Assembly: GCA_937949585.1 (NCBI GenBank) | Contig: CALEDW010000192.1 | Span: forward strand, 1 to 6,266 | Direction: 5' to 3' | Origin: an uncultured Acidimicrobiia bacterium | GTDB lineage: Bacteria; Actinomycetota; Acidimicrobiia; IMCC26256; CALEDW01 | Length of the DNA: 6,266 nucleotides | Shown: positions 1-5,953 of the stretch, in pieces | Numbering within the stretch: the first letter of the stretch is position 1 | Layout: each line of letters begins with the position of its first letter | The notes under the pieces: generated by a model | Told to the model about the DNA's origin: nothing | What the model saw: only the letters and a program-made list of their open reading frames with translations | Database searches by the model: none | Made by a program: the position numbers and the translations under genes

Positions 1-257
1 CCGCCCACCGCCAGCAGCGGCCGTTCCAGCACCGGGCCGGACACGAGGTCGGCTTCCACCACGAGCACCCGGGCGCCGGTCTCGTCGAGGCGGGCGGCGA
101 GCCGGTCCGGCCCCAGGATCCGCAACGGGACGTGGTCGACCCACGGGTCGAGCGTCACCGGGTCGCACAGCGCTCGGAGCCGGTCGAGGCCCGGCCCGCG
201 GAAGGGCGCGGTCACCAGCGCCGGTGGTCGGGTGCCGGGCGGCAGGGGGAAGGGCAC
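1..257 (-). CDS. 2-hydroxyacid dehydrogenase-like protein, N-terminal part (3' end beyond window)
   Basis: Reading leftwards from a GTG at 257 gives 85 uninterrupted codons that run off the window edge. The visible part resembles the N-terminal substrate-side domain of D-isomer-specific 2-hydroxyacid dehydrogenases of the phosphoglycerate-dehydrogenase-like group: a strand and turn LVTAPFRGPGLDRL at residues 14-27, then VLVVEADLVSGPVLE at 64-78, the position where the family normally has its second beta-alpha unit. Family members oxidise 2-hydroxyacids or reduce 2-oxoacids with NAD(P); the Rossmann domain and catalytic Arg/Glu/His lie outside the window, so activity is unproven. The start is uncertain. 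GTG257 has no clear Shine-Dalgarno sequence, an internal GTG at 215 would place the first strand right at the N-terminus, and the frame stays open upstream to a stop at 312-314. The gene diverges from the enoyl-CoA hydratase gene across a palindromic region, so the two may share regulation. The family call is moderately sure; the substrate is unknown. Confidence 0.65.
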   Translation of the reverse strand, partial: MPFPLPPGTRPPALVTAPFRGPGLDRLRALCDPVTLDPWVDHVPLRILGPDRLAARLDETGARVLVVEADLVSGPVLERPLLAVG

Positions 258-274
258 GGGTGGAGTGTCGCGCA

Positions 275-313
275 GACCTGACTCCCGTGTCAGTCTGACT
301 AGCGTGTCAGGTC
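275..313. promoter_or_regulatory. Two tandem 16-bp palindromic operator-like sites in the divergent promoter region
   Basis: Two near-identical palindromes lie in tandem with a 17-bp period: CTGACTCCCGTGTCAG (278-293) and CTGACTAGCGTGTCAG (295-310). Each has the form CTGAC-N6-GTCAG, and they differ at only two central positions. One T (294) separates them and is the centre of a larger symmetry: GACCTGAC at 275-282 is the exact reverse complement of GTCAGGTC at 306-313. This architecture of four half-sites is typical of a dimeric repressor binding as two dimers, for example of the TetR family, which commonly controls acyl-CoA metabolism genes in actinobacteria. The regulator class is an inference, since no regulator gene is in the window. 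The region fills most of the 56-bp gap between the divergent genes and abuts the ATG at 314, so a bound protein should block at least the rightward promoter. Confidence 0.75.
278..305 (+). promoter_or_regulatory. Candidate leaderless promoter for the enoyl-CoA hydratase operon
   Basis: A -10-like hexamer TAGCGT (300-305) fits the actinobacterial TANNNT consensus. A -35-like CTGACT (278-283, compare TTGACA) lies 16 bp upstream of it. The -10 ends 8 bases before the ATG at 314, so transcription would begin at or next to the start codon. No Shine-Dalgarno sequence precedes that ATG, which agrees with a leaderless mRNA. Both hexamers sit inside the tandem palindromes. This is predicted from sequence only. 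Confidence 0.45.
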
Positions 314-1123
314 ATGCCGATCCACTACGCACAGGACTCCGAACACGTCGTGCTCATCACCATCGACCGGCCCGAGGCGCGCAACAGCGCCGATCTCGAA
401 CACTTCAAGCAGCTCCGGGAGGCGTGGGAGCGCTTCGACGCCGATCCGGACGCCTGGGTGGCCATCGTCACCGGGGTGGGTGATGCGTTCTTCACCGGCG
501 CGGACCTCAAGACCTACATCCCCCAGATCACCGCACTGCAGGAGCGGATCGGCGCCGAGGGAGTCGCCGAGATCGACGGGTACCGCCTCGACGACGGGGT
601 GAAGGCAGTGCTGCGGGGTGCGAAGATCTGGAAGCCGATCATCGCCGCGGTGAACGGCTACTGCACCGCCGGCGGGATGGAGATGCTCGGGGGGATCGAC
701 ATCCGCGTCGCCTGCCCGGAGGCGAAGTTCGCGGTGATGGAACCGAAACGGGGCCTGTTCGCCGGCGGTGGGACCACGGTGCGCCTCCCGCGCCAGATCC
801 CCTTCCCGTTCGCGATGGAGATGCTGCTGTGCGCGGATCTCGTGCCTGCGGAGCGGGCCTACGAGATGGGGCTGCTCAACGCGGTGGTGCCCCGGGAACG
901 GCTCCTCGACGTCGCCCGGGAGTACGCGGCCCGGATCGTGGCCAACGCGCCGCTGGCCGTGCAGGCCACGAAGCGGAGCGTCTGGGAGGGCCTGGGCATG
1001 AGCCTGCGGGACGCCTACCGCAACGAGAGTGCGATCGCCGCCGAGGTGTTCCGCACCGAGGACGCCAAAGAGGGGCCCCGGGCGTTCGCCGAGAAGCGCC
1101 CGCCCCGTTGGCAGGGCCGGTGA
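314..1123 (+). CDS. Enoyl-CoA hydratase/isomerase family protein
   Basis: A 269-residue crotonase-fold protein of normal family length. The usual role is addition of water across the 2,3 double bond of an enoyl-CoA in the cytoplasm; some members isomerise double bonds or process other CoA thioesters. The oxyanion-hole segments are visible as GADLK (62-66) and the glycine-rich turn around AGGMEM (119-124). Aligned by eye with rat mitochondrial crotonase, both catalytic glutamates are kept: E123 (in GGMEM, equivalent to E144) and E143 (in AVMEPKRG, equivalent to E164). A true hydratase is therefore plausible. The C-terminal segment (EDAKEGPRAFAEKR, 249-262) is typical of actinobacterial members. 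ATG314 is preferred because the N-terminal strand follows directly and palindromes fill the sequence upstream; there is no ribosome-binding site, so translation is probably leaderless. The stop overlaps the next GTG start by 4 bp. It is first in a two-gene operon. Chain length and specificity are unknown. Confidence 0.9.
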   Translation: MPIHYAQDSEHVVLITIDRPEARNSADLEHFKQLREAWERFDADPDAWVAIVTGVGDAFFTGADLKTYIPQITALQERIGAEGVAEIDGYRLDDGVKAVLRGAKIWKPIIAAVNGYCTAGGMEMLGGIDIRVACPEAKFAVMEPKRGLFAGGGTTVRLPRQIPFPFAMEMLLCADLVPAERAYEMGLLNAVVPRERLLDVAREYAARIVANAPLAVQATKRSVWEGLGMSLRDAYRNESAIAAEVFRTEDAKEGPRAFAEKRPPRWQGR

Positions 1124-2637
1124 GCCGGCCCGAGGCGGCCGCCCCGTGCCTCATCGGGGTCGCCACCCGGACCTGGCGGCCCGAGGAGGTGGGGGAGGCC
1201 GGTGCCCCCGAGCCGCTGGAGATGTGGGCGGAGGTGCTCACCGCGGCCGCTGCGGATGCCGGCGCCGGGCGGGGGGTGCTCGACGCGATCGGGTCGCTGG
1301 CGGTCGTGTACTGCCAGACCTGGCAGTACGACGACGCCGCGGCGCGGCTGGCCGGGCGCGTCGGGGTGCACCCGGCCCACACCTGCAACACGGGCATCGG
1401 CGGCACCGTCCCGGCCCTGACGGTGTGCGACGCCGCGGCGGCGATGCGTCGGGGTGAGCTGGAGGTCGCCGCGGTGGTGAGCGGCGAGGCGCTGGCGACC
1501 CGTCGGGCCCGGAAGCGCCGGGGGGAGCCCTACCGGGCGTCGTTCCCGCCCCCGCAGCGGGCACCGTTCCCGTTCGAGGCGCCGTTCCATCCCGCCGAGG
1601 TGGCCCACGAGGTGTTCCAGGCCTACCTCACCTTCGCGCTCTTCGACACCGCGCGCCGCGCCCACCTCGGCGTCGACCTCGACGGGTACCGCACCGAGCT
1701 CGGGCACCTGTGGGCCCGGGCGGCCCGGGTCGCGGCGGAGAACCCCGACGCCTGGTTCCCACAGGCACGCCGCCCGGAGGAGATCGCCACGCCGGGGCCG
1801 GACAACCGGATGGTCGCCTCCCCCTACACGAAGCGGATGGTGGCGATCATGGACGTCGACATGGCCGCGGCGGTGCTGCTGGCCACGCACGAGGCCGCCG
1901 ACCGCCTCGGGGTACCGCCCGAACGGCGGGTGTACCTGCGCGGTGCCGGGTACGCCCTCGACCCCACCTACGTGGCCGAGCACCCCGAGATGTGGCGGTC
2001 GCCGGCGATGGGGGTCGCGGCCGCCGAGGCGCTGGGGGCGGCGGGGATCGGGGTGGACGACGTCGCCCACTTCGACCTGTACTCCTGCTTCGGCTCCTCG
2101 GTGTTCTTCGCCCTGGACGCGCTCGGGATCCGGCCCGACGACCCGCGAGGGTTCACCGTCACCGGCGGGCTGCCCTCTCACGGCGGGCCCGGAAGCGGCT
2201 ACGTCACCCACGCCCTGGCGTGGATGGTCCGGCGACTCCGGGAGGACCCCGGTGCCCACGGGCTCGTGAGCGGGGTGGGGATGCACATGACGAAGCACGC
2301 CTACACGTGCTGGTCGACCGACCCGCCGCGGGCGGCCCCTCCGACACCGGGCCCGCCGCCCCAGCCGGAGGTGCGCCCGCTCGTCGAGCGCCTGGAAGGA
2401 CCGGTGACCATGCTGGCGGCCAGCGTCGTGCACGGCCGGGACGGGGCGCCGGAGCGCCTGGTGGCGGTGTGCGAGACCGCGGACGGGTCCCGTGGCTATG
2501 CCGTGGCCACGGACCCGGACCTGCTGGCCGCGGCGGAGGAGGTGGAGCTCGTGGGCCGCCGGGCGCAGGTCGTCGCCGACGGGGGCGTGAACCGCCTCAG
2601 GTGGGACGGGGAAGACCGAGGATCCGTTGCGCGATGA
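1120..2637 (+). CDS. Non-canonical thiolase-like protein with C-terminal OB-fold (annotated in relatives as acetyl-CoA acetyltransferase)
   Basis: A 505-residue protein of the thiolase superfamily, close to an actinobacterial group usually labelled acetyl-CoA acetyltransferase. GTG1120 is chosen because it overlaps the upstream stop as GTGA; the frame is open further upstream but there it lies inside the hydratase gene. The thiolase core spans about residues 8-400, with recognisable segments HTCNTGIGG (87-95), DLYSCFG (319-325) and TGGLPSHGGPGSG (348-360). About 417-495 looks like the OB-fold domain often attached to such proteins. Classical catalytic residues are not in place: the nucleophilic Cys position reads Ile93/Gly95 (a Cys lies nearby at 89), the GHP histidine reads GGP (355-357), NEAF reads YSCF (321-324), and the C-terminal Cys-Gly-Gly motif reads SGVGM (384-388). 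Normal thiolysis is therefore doubtful. A CoA-ligand-binding or altered condensation role is possible. The 3' end overlaps the convergent acyl-CoA dehydrogenase gene by 41 bp. Confidence 0.82.
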   Translation: MSRPEAAAPCLIGVATRTWRPEEVGEAGAPEPLEMWAEVLTAAAADAGAGRGVLDAIGSLAVVYCQTWQYDDAAARLAGRVGVHPAHTCNTGIGGTVPALTVCDAAAAMRRGELEVAAVVSGEALATRRARKRRGEPYRASFPPPQRAPFPFEAPFHPAEVAHEVFQAYLTFALFDTARRAHLGVDLDGYRTELGHLWARAARVAAENPDAWFPQARRPEEIATPGPDNRMVASPYTKRMVAIMDVDMAAAVLLATHEAADRLGVPPERRVYLRGAGYALDPTYVAEHPEMWRSPAMGVAAAEALGAAGIGVDDVAHFDLYSCFGSSVFFALDALGIRPDDPRGFTVTGGLPSHGGPGSGYVTHALAWMVRRLREDPGAHGLVSGVGMHMTKHAYTCWSTDPPRAAPPTPGPPPQPEVRPLVERLEGPVTMLAASVVHGRDGAPERLVAVCETADGSRGYAVATDPDLLAAAEEVELVGRRAQVVADGGVNRLRWDGEDRGSVAR

Positions 2638-3748
2638 TGCTCTTCTGGATCTGGGTGGTGCCGCCGGCGATGCTCAGCGCCCGCATGTAGACCCGCTCCC
2701 GGCCCCACGACCCGGTGTTCGCCTCGGGGCCGAGGACGTCGCCGGCCACCTCCCCGAGGAGCTGCTCCGCGTCGGACCACACGAGCTTGGCGATGCTCGA
2801 CTCGGGGCCCATCGGCCGACCCGCCAGCTCCCCGGACACCGCCCGGTCGGCGAGCAGCTTCAGCACCTCGCCCTGGAGGTACACCTCGGCGAGCCGGAGC
2901 CGCACCGACGGCGAGTCGGCCGCTCCTCGCCGGGTTGCCTCCACGAGCAGGCGACGGATCTTGTCCCGCAGGCCGAGGTGGAGGTTGGCCACGGTGCCAC
3001 GCTCGTAGGTGAGCGTCGTCATCGCCACCCGCCACCCGTCGTGCAGCGGCCCGAGCAGTGCATCGGCGGGCACTCGTACGTCGGTGAAGAAGATCTCGTT
3101 GAACTCCCGCTCGCCGGTGATCGTGCGGAGGGGCCGCACCTCGATGCCGGGCAGGGTCATGTCGACGAGCAGGCAGGAGATCCCCCGGTGGCGGGGTGCC
3201 TCCGGGTCGGTGCGCACCAGGAGCTCGCACCAGTTGGCCAGGTGGCCGAGGGTGTTCCAGGTCTTCTGCCCGTTGACCACGAAGTGGTCGCCGACCGGCT
3301 CGGCCCGGGTCTGCAGCGATGCGAGATCGGAGCCGGCGTCGGGCTCGCTGAACCCCTGACACCAGATGTCGTCGCCGCGACGCATGCGGGGCAGGAACCG
3401 CAGCTTCTGCTCCTCGGTCCCGTAGGCCATGATCGCAGGGGCGATGTTGGAGATCCCCAGTGGGTTGAGCGTGCCCGGGGCCCGGGCCCGGTGCATCTCC
3501 TCGGCGTAGACCACCTGCTCGAGGATCCCTGCGCCGCGACCCCCGTAGGCCACCGGCCAGGCGATCGCCGCGTAGCCCGCGTCGGCCAGGGCACGGTTCC
3601 ATGCCCGGAGGCGTTCGAGGCGCTCCGGTTCGATCTCCATCGACGACCCCAGTCCTTCGCCTCGGAGGTCGTCGGGCAGGTTGGCCTCCAGCCAGGCGGC
3701 CAGCTCGGCGCGGAACGCCTCTACCTCGGGCGGGTAGGTGAAGTCCAT
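2597..3748 (-). CDS. Acyl-CoA dehydrogenase family protein (FadE-type)
   Basis: A 383-residue flavoprotein of standard length that would desaturate an acyl-CoA to the 2,3-enoyl-CoA, reducing FAD and passing electrons to electron-transfer flavoprotein. The domains are in the usual order: N-terminal helices (1-125), the FAD/substrate beta-domain beginning at the signature GFSEPDAGSDLA (132-143), and a C-terminal helical bundle ending in AGGTTQIQKSIIAQRILGLP (361-380). The place of the MCAD catalytic glutamate is Gly362; E249 in TYERG matches the isovaleryl-CoA dehydrogenase-type position and is the likely base. ATG3748 is preferred: it has a GAGG ribosome-binding site and shares one base with the preceding beta-subunit stop. 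An in-frame GTG directly before it (3751) is an alternative. It is the last gene of the oxidoreductase operon, so its substrate is probably the acyl-CoA made by the upstream subunits. Specificity is unknown. Its last 41 bases run antisense to the thiolase-like gene. Confidence 0.93.
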   Translation of the reverse strand: MDFTYPPEVEAFRAELAAWLEANLPDDLRGEGLGSSMEIEPERLERLRAWNRALADAGYAAIAWPVAYGGRGAGILEQVVYAEEMHRARAPGTLNPLGISNIAPAIMAYGTEEQKLRFLPRMRRGDDIWCQGFSEPDAGSDLASLQTRAEPVGDHFVVNGQKTWNTLGHLANWCELLVRTDPEAPRHRGISCLLVDMTLPGIEVRPLRTITGEREFNEIFFTDVRVPADALLGPLHDGWRVAMTTLTYERGTVANLHLGLRDKIRRLLVEATRRGAADSPSVRLRLAEVYLQGEVLKLLADRAVSGELAGRPMGPESSIAKLVWSDAEQLLGEVAGDVLGPEANTGSWGRERVYMRALSIAGGTTQIQKSIIAQRILGLPRPT

Positions 3749-4611
3749 CACGGCACCTCGTCGAGGCCGCCTGCGGCGAGACGGCGAGCGGCGTCGGCCT
3801 CGGCGCGAGCGTTCTCGGCCCGCAACTCCTCGGTGCTGCGCACACGGCCGTCGACCTTGAGCTCGCCCATCACGTGCACCGCTCCGAGGGTGTCGTGCAG
3901 GTAGGTCGGGCCGTCGAGGGTGGGCACGAACCACCCGGTGGGGCACATGGTGACGACCTCCACGAAGCTGAACCCGCTGCCGGAGAGCTGGGTCTCGAAG
4001 GCGCGGCGGAACATGCGGGTGGTGCGGGCCACCGCGCCGGGCGTGTGCACCGACCCGCGGGCGACGTACGCCGCACCGTCGAGGCGGGCGATGAGATCGC
4101 CGATGAGGATCGGGTGCCCGTGGACGGTGGGGTCCCGGCCCTCGAGGGTGTTCTTCGTGCGCTGGCCGGGCACGGTGGTCGCGGTCATGTGCCCGCCGGT
4201 CTCACCGAACACCCCGTTGTTCAGCAGGATGCAGGTGATCCGTTCGCCCCGGGCCGCGGTGTGCAGGACCTCTTGGAGGCCTTCGTTCACCATGTCGCCG
4301 TCGCCCTGGAGGGTGTAGACGAGCGCATCGGGCCGGACCCGCTTGATGCCGGTGGCGACCGACGGGGCCCGGCCGTGCAGGGCCTGGACGAGGTCGACGT
4401 CGGTGGTCATCGAGAAGCTCGTGTAGCAGCCGATCCCGGCCACGGCGATCGTCCGGCGGGCCACGCCCAGCGCCTGGATCGCCTCGAGGAACCCGCGCAC
4501 CGCCAGCGGTTCGCCGCAACCCGGGCACATGTGGTGGGCGCCGGTGAGCAGCAGCTCGGGGACCGCCACCCCGATGCGCCGGACGTCGGCGGGGGGTGAG
4601 GTCCCGGTCAC
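3748..4611 (-). CDS. 2-oxoacid:ferredoxin oxidoreductase, beta (TPP-binding) subunit
   Basis: A 287-residue subunit that binds thiamine diphosphate and one [4Fe-4S] cluster in the complex that converts a 2-oxoacid plus CoA to acyl-CoA, CO2 and reduced ferredoxin. The thiamine-diphosphate motif runs from GDGD (103-106) to the pair NN (131-132), with N109 between. Four cysteines match the cluster ligands of PorB/KorB/VorA proteins: C29 and C32 in CPGCG, C62 in GIGCY, and C223 in MCPTGW. The segment after NN (ETGGHMTATTVPGQ, 137-150) and the AYVARGSVHTP stretch (181-191) look most like VorA-type subunits, so branched-chain 2-oxoacids are a possible substrate class; pyruvate, 2-oxoglutarate or aryl-2-oxoacids cannot be excluded. 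GTG4611 is chosen because it overlaps the alpha-subunit stop as GTGA and has a G-rich stretch upstream; the frame is open to 4821, but there it is a shadow of the alpha gene. The C-terminal tail (258-287) is charged and alanine-rich. Confidence 0.92.
   Translation of the reverse strand: MTGTSPPADVRRIGVAVPELLLTGAHHMCPGCGEPLAVRGFLEAIQALGVARRTIAVAGIGCYTSFSMTTDVDLVQALHGRAPSVATGIKRVRPDALVYTLQGDGDMVNEGLQEVLHTAARGERITCILLNNGVFGETGGHMTATTVPGQRTKNTLEGRDPTVHGHPILIGDLIARLDGAAYVARGSVHTPGAVARTTRMFRRAFETQLSGSGFSFVEVVTMCPTGWFVPTLDGPTYLHDTLGAVHVMGELKVDGRVRSTEELRAENARAEADAARRLAAGGLDEVP
3756..3759 (-). promoter_or_regulatory. Ribosome-binding site GAGG for the acyl-CoA dehydrogenase gene
   Basis: On the minus strand GAGG (3759 to 3756) lies 7 bases before the ATG at 3748, inside the last codons of the beta-subunit gene. 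It supports ATG3748 over the longer open frame reaching 3946; the adjacent GTG at 3751 would have only 4 bases of spacing. Confidence 0.55.
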
Positions 4612-5723
4612 GGCAGCCCCCCCGAGTCCGGCAGTGGTGGCAGCGGTTCGTCGCGGTGCGCGGCGAGGATCCGGGTCGCCACCACCTCGGTGTCGAGGAG
4701 GCGACCCACCCCGAAGCCGGAGGAGTCGGTGGAGATCCCTCCAATCGGCACCACCGGCGCGGCGCCGAGGACGGCGAGGCGCACGTCGTCGACGAGCTGT
4801 CCCGCCGAGAGCTCGAAGCACAGCACGCGCCGGGCACGGCCGGCGGCGTCGGCGAGGGCGTCACCCGGGAAGGGCCACAGGGTGACCGGACGGAACCAGC
4901 CGATGCGGTGCCCCCCGCGACGAAGCTCGGCCACCGCGGCCCGCACGAACCGGGCCGGCGTGCCGTAGGCGACCACGATCGTCTCGGCGTCGTCGCAGGC
5001 ACCGACGTCGGCGCGGGCCTCGGCTGCTGCGATGCGCTCCTGCTTGGCGGCGATGGCCCGCTGGTGGGCCTCGATCCCCGGGGAGTGCTGCCCGGCCTTG
5101 GCGAACCCCAACGGCGAGATGAGCCGCGACCGGCCGGTCCCGCCGAGGGTGCCGTCGACGGCCCACGGCCGGTCCGGCACCACGGCCGGTTCGGTGGGAA
5201 GCGTCACCGACTCCCGGGTGTGGGCGAGCAGGTAGTCCCCGTAGATCATGACGGGATGCCGCCAGGCGTCGGCGATCTCGAAGGCCGAGCGGGTGTGTGC
5301 CACCGCCTCGTGGACGTCGACGGGGGCGAGCACGACGTGACGGGTGTCGCCGTGGCCGAGGCCCCTGGTGGCCTGGTGGTAGTCCTGCTGTCCCCGGGCC
5401 ATGAGGAACGTCACGAGGGGCAACTCGGCCAGGGTGATCTCCGACAGCGCCTCCTCCATGAGGCTCAGGCCCTGCCCGGTGGACCCGGTGGCGGCCCGGG
5501 CACCGGCGGCGACGGCGCCCCAGGCCATGCCCACCGCCTCGAGCTCGCTCTCGGCGTTCATGCACACCCCACCCACCTCGGGAAGGCGTCGGGAGAAGTG
5601 CTCCAGCAACTCGGTGAACGGCGTCATCGGGTACCCGGCGAAGAAGCGGCAGCCGGCGCCGACCGCCGCCTCGACGATCGCCTCCGAACCCTCGAGCAGG
5701 GCTCGGCGCACCGCGCCGCTCAC
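4608..5723 (-). CDS. 2-oxoacid:ferredoxin oxidoreductase, alpha subunit (VorB/PorA/KorA-like)
   Basis: A 371-residue subunit with the normal two-domain layout: an N-terminal pyrimidine-binding domain (about 1-230) and a C-terminal transketolase-like domain (about 245-360). Diagnostic segments are GCRFFAGYPMTPFTELLEHF (24-43, the YPxTP motif that binds the 2-oxoacid and cofactor), the acidic ESELEA run (58-63), and GSTGQGLSLMEEALSEI (80-96). The stretch ARGQQDYHQATRGLGHGD (109-126) is strongly reminiscent of VorB, the alpha subunit of 2-ketoisovalerate:ferredoxin oxidoreductase. No gamma domain is fused to it, because gamma is encoded separately upstream, which indicates the four-subunit type. 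GTG5723 is taken as the start since it overlaps the ferredoxin stop as GTGA and gives a family-typical N-terminus; the open frame to 5969 only shadows the ferredoxin gene. With its neighbours it forms the order gamma-delta-alpha-beta known from porCDAB operons. Exact substrate unknown. Confidence 0.92.
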   Translation of the reverse strand: MSGAVRRALLEGSEAIVEAAVGAGCRFFAGYPMTPFTELLEHFSRRLPEVGGVCMNAESELEAVGMAWGAVAAGARAATGSTGQGLSLMEEALSEITLAELPLVTFLMARGQQDYHQATRGLGHGDTRHVVLAPVDVHEAVAHTRSAFEIADAWRHPVMIYGDYLLAHTRESVTLPTEPAVVPDRPWAVDGTLGGTGRSRLISPLGFAKAGQHSPGIEAHQRAIAAKQERIAAAEARADVGACDDAETIVVAYGTPARFVRAAVAELRRGGHRIGWFRPVTLWPFPGDALADAAGRARRVLCFELSAGQLVDDVRLAVLGAAPVVPIGGISTDSSGFGVGRLLDTEVVATRILAAHRDEPLPPLPDSGGLP

Positions 5724-5953
5724 CGCACACCCGCCGGACGGGCCGCCCGGTACACCTCGAACACGAAGTCGGGGCAGATGAGCTGGCACGCCGCGCACCC
5801 GGTGCACCCGTCGGCGAGCACCGGGTAGTGGTAGCCGGCACGGTTGCGGTCGGGCGACATCGACAGCACCTGCGGGGGGCAGGCCGGCACACACAGCGCG
5901 CAGCCTTTGCAGGCCTCCACGTCGATCGTCACCGTGCCCCGCGGCGTGCTCAC
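5720..5953 (-). CDS. 2-oxoacid:ferredoxin oxidoreductase, delta subunit (2x[4Fe-4S] ferredoxin)
   Basis: A 77-residue dicluster ferredoxin-like protein. Two classic CxxCxxCxxxCP motifs are intact: C15, C18, C21, C25 followed by P26, and C50, C53, C56, C60 followed by P61, enough to bind two [4Fe-4S] clusters. A short N-terminal strand (TVTIDVEAC, 7-15) and a loop of about 24 residues between the motifs fit delta subunits of POR/VOR/KOR complexes, which carry electrons from the beta-subunit cluster to free ferredoxin. The start is GTG5953; a GAAGG ribosome-binding site (5967 to 5963) lies 9 bases upstream, and the GTG overlaps the gamma-subunit stop as GTGA. The stop in turn overlaps the alpha-subunit GTG. 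A stand-alone ferredoxin is the alternative, but the position between gamma and alpha makes a complex subunit much more likely. Confidence 0.93.
   Translation of the reverse strand: MSTPRGTVTIDVEACKGCALCVPACPPQVLSMSPDRNRAGYHYPVLADGCTGCAACQLICPDFVFEVYRAARPAGVR

Noticed and set aside
232..483. A small plus-strand frame (83 codons) across the divergent promoter region
   Set aside because: It overlaps the palindromes and the start of the hydratase in another frame, is Arg-rich and has no recognisable similarity.
1015..2433. A 472-codon open frame on the minus strand opposite the thiolase-like gene
   Set aside because: It has low-complexity, Arg/Gly/His/Pro-rich composition and no recognisable domain; it is the expected antisense shadow of a GC-rich gene.
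1120..2637. Calling this gene a classical FadA/acetyl-CoA acetyltransferase
   Set aside because: The catalytic Cys, the GHP histidine and the C-terminal Cys motif are not found at their usual positions.
2597..2700. A bidirectional rho-independent terminator between the convergent genes
   Set aside because: There is no intergenic space, and I found no strong stem followed by a T-run on either strand.
2496..3845. A long minus-strand frame (449 codons) overlapping the acyl-CoA dehydrogenase in another frame, and a 425-codon plus-strand frame at 2627-3904
   Set aside because: Both are compositional shadows of the clearly recognisable dehydrogenase and show no family features.
3749..3946. Extended N-terminus for the acyl-CoA dehydrogenase
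   Set aside because: The added residues are Arg-rich and overlap the beta-subunit gene; ATG3748 has a good ribosome-binding site and gives the family-typical start.
4596..5828. A 410-codon plus-strand frame opposite the alpha subunit, plus another at 3874-4599 opposite the beta subunit
   Set aside because: Gly/Arg/His-rich translations with no domain; the minus-strand genes carry all conserved motifs.
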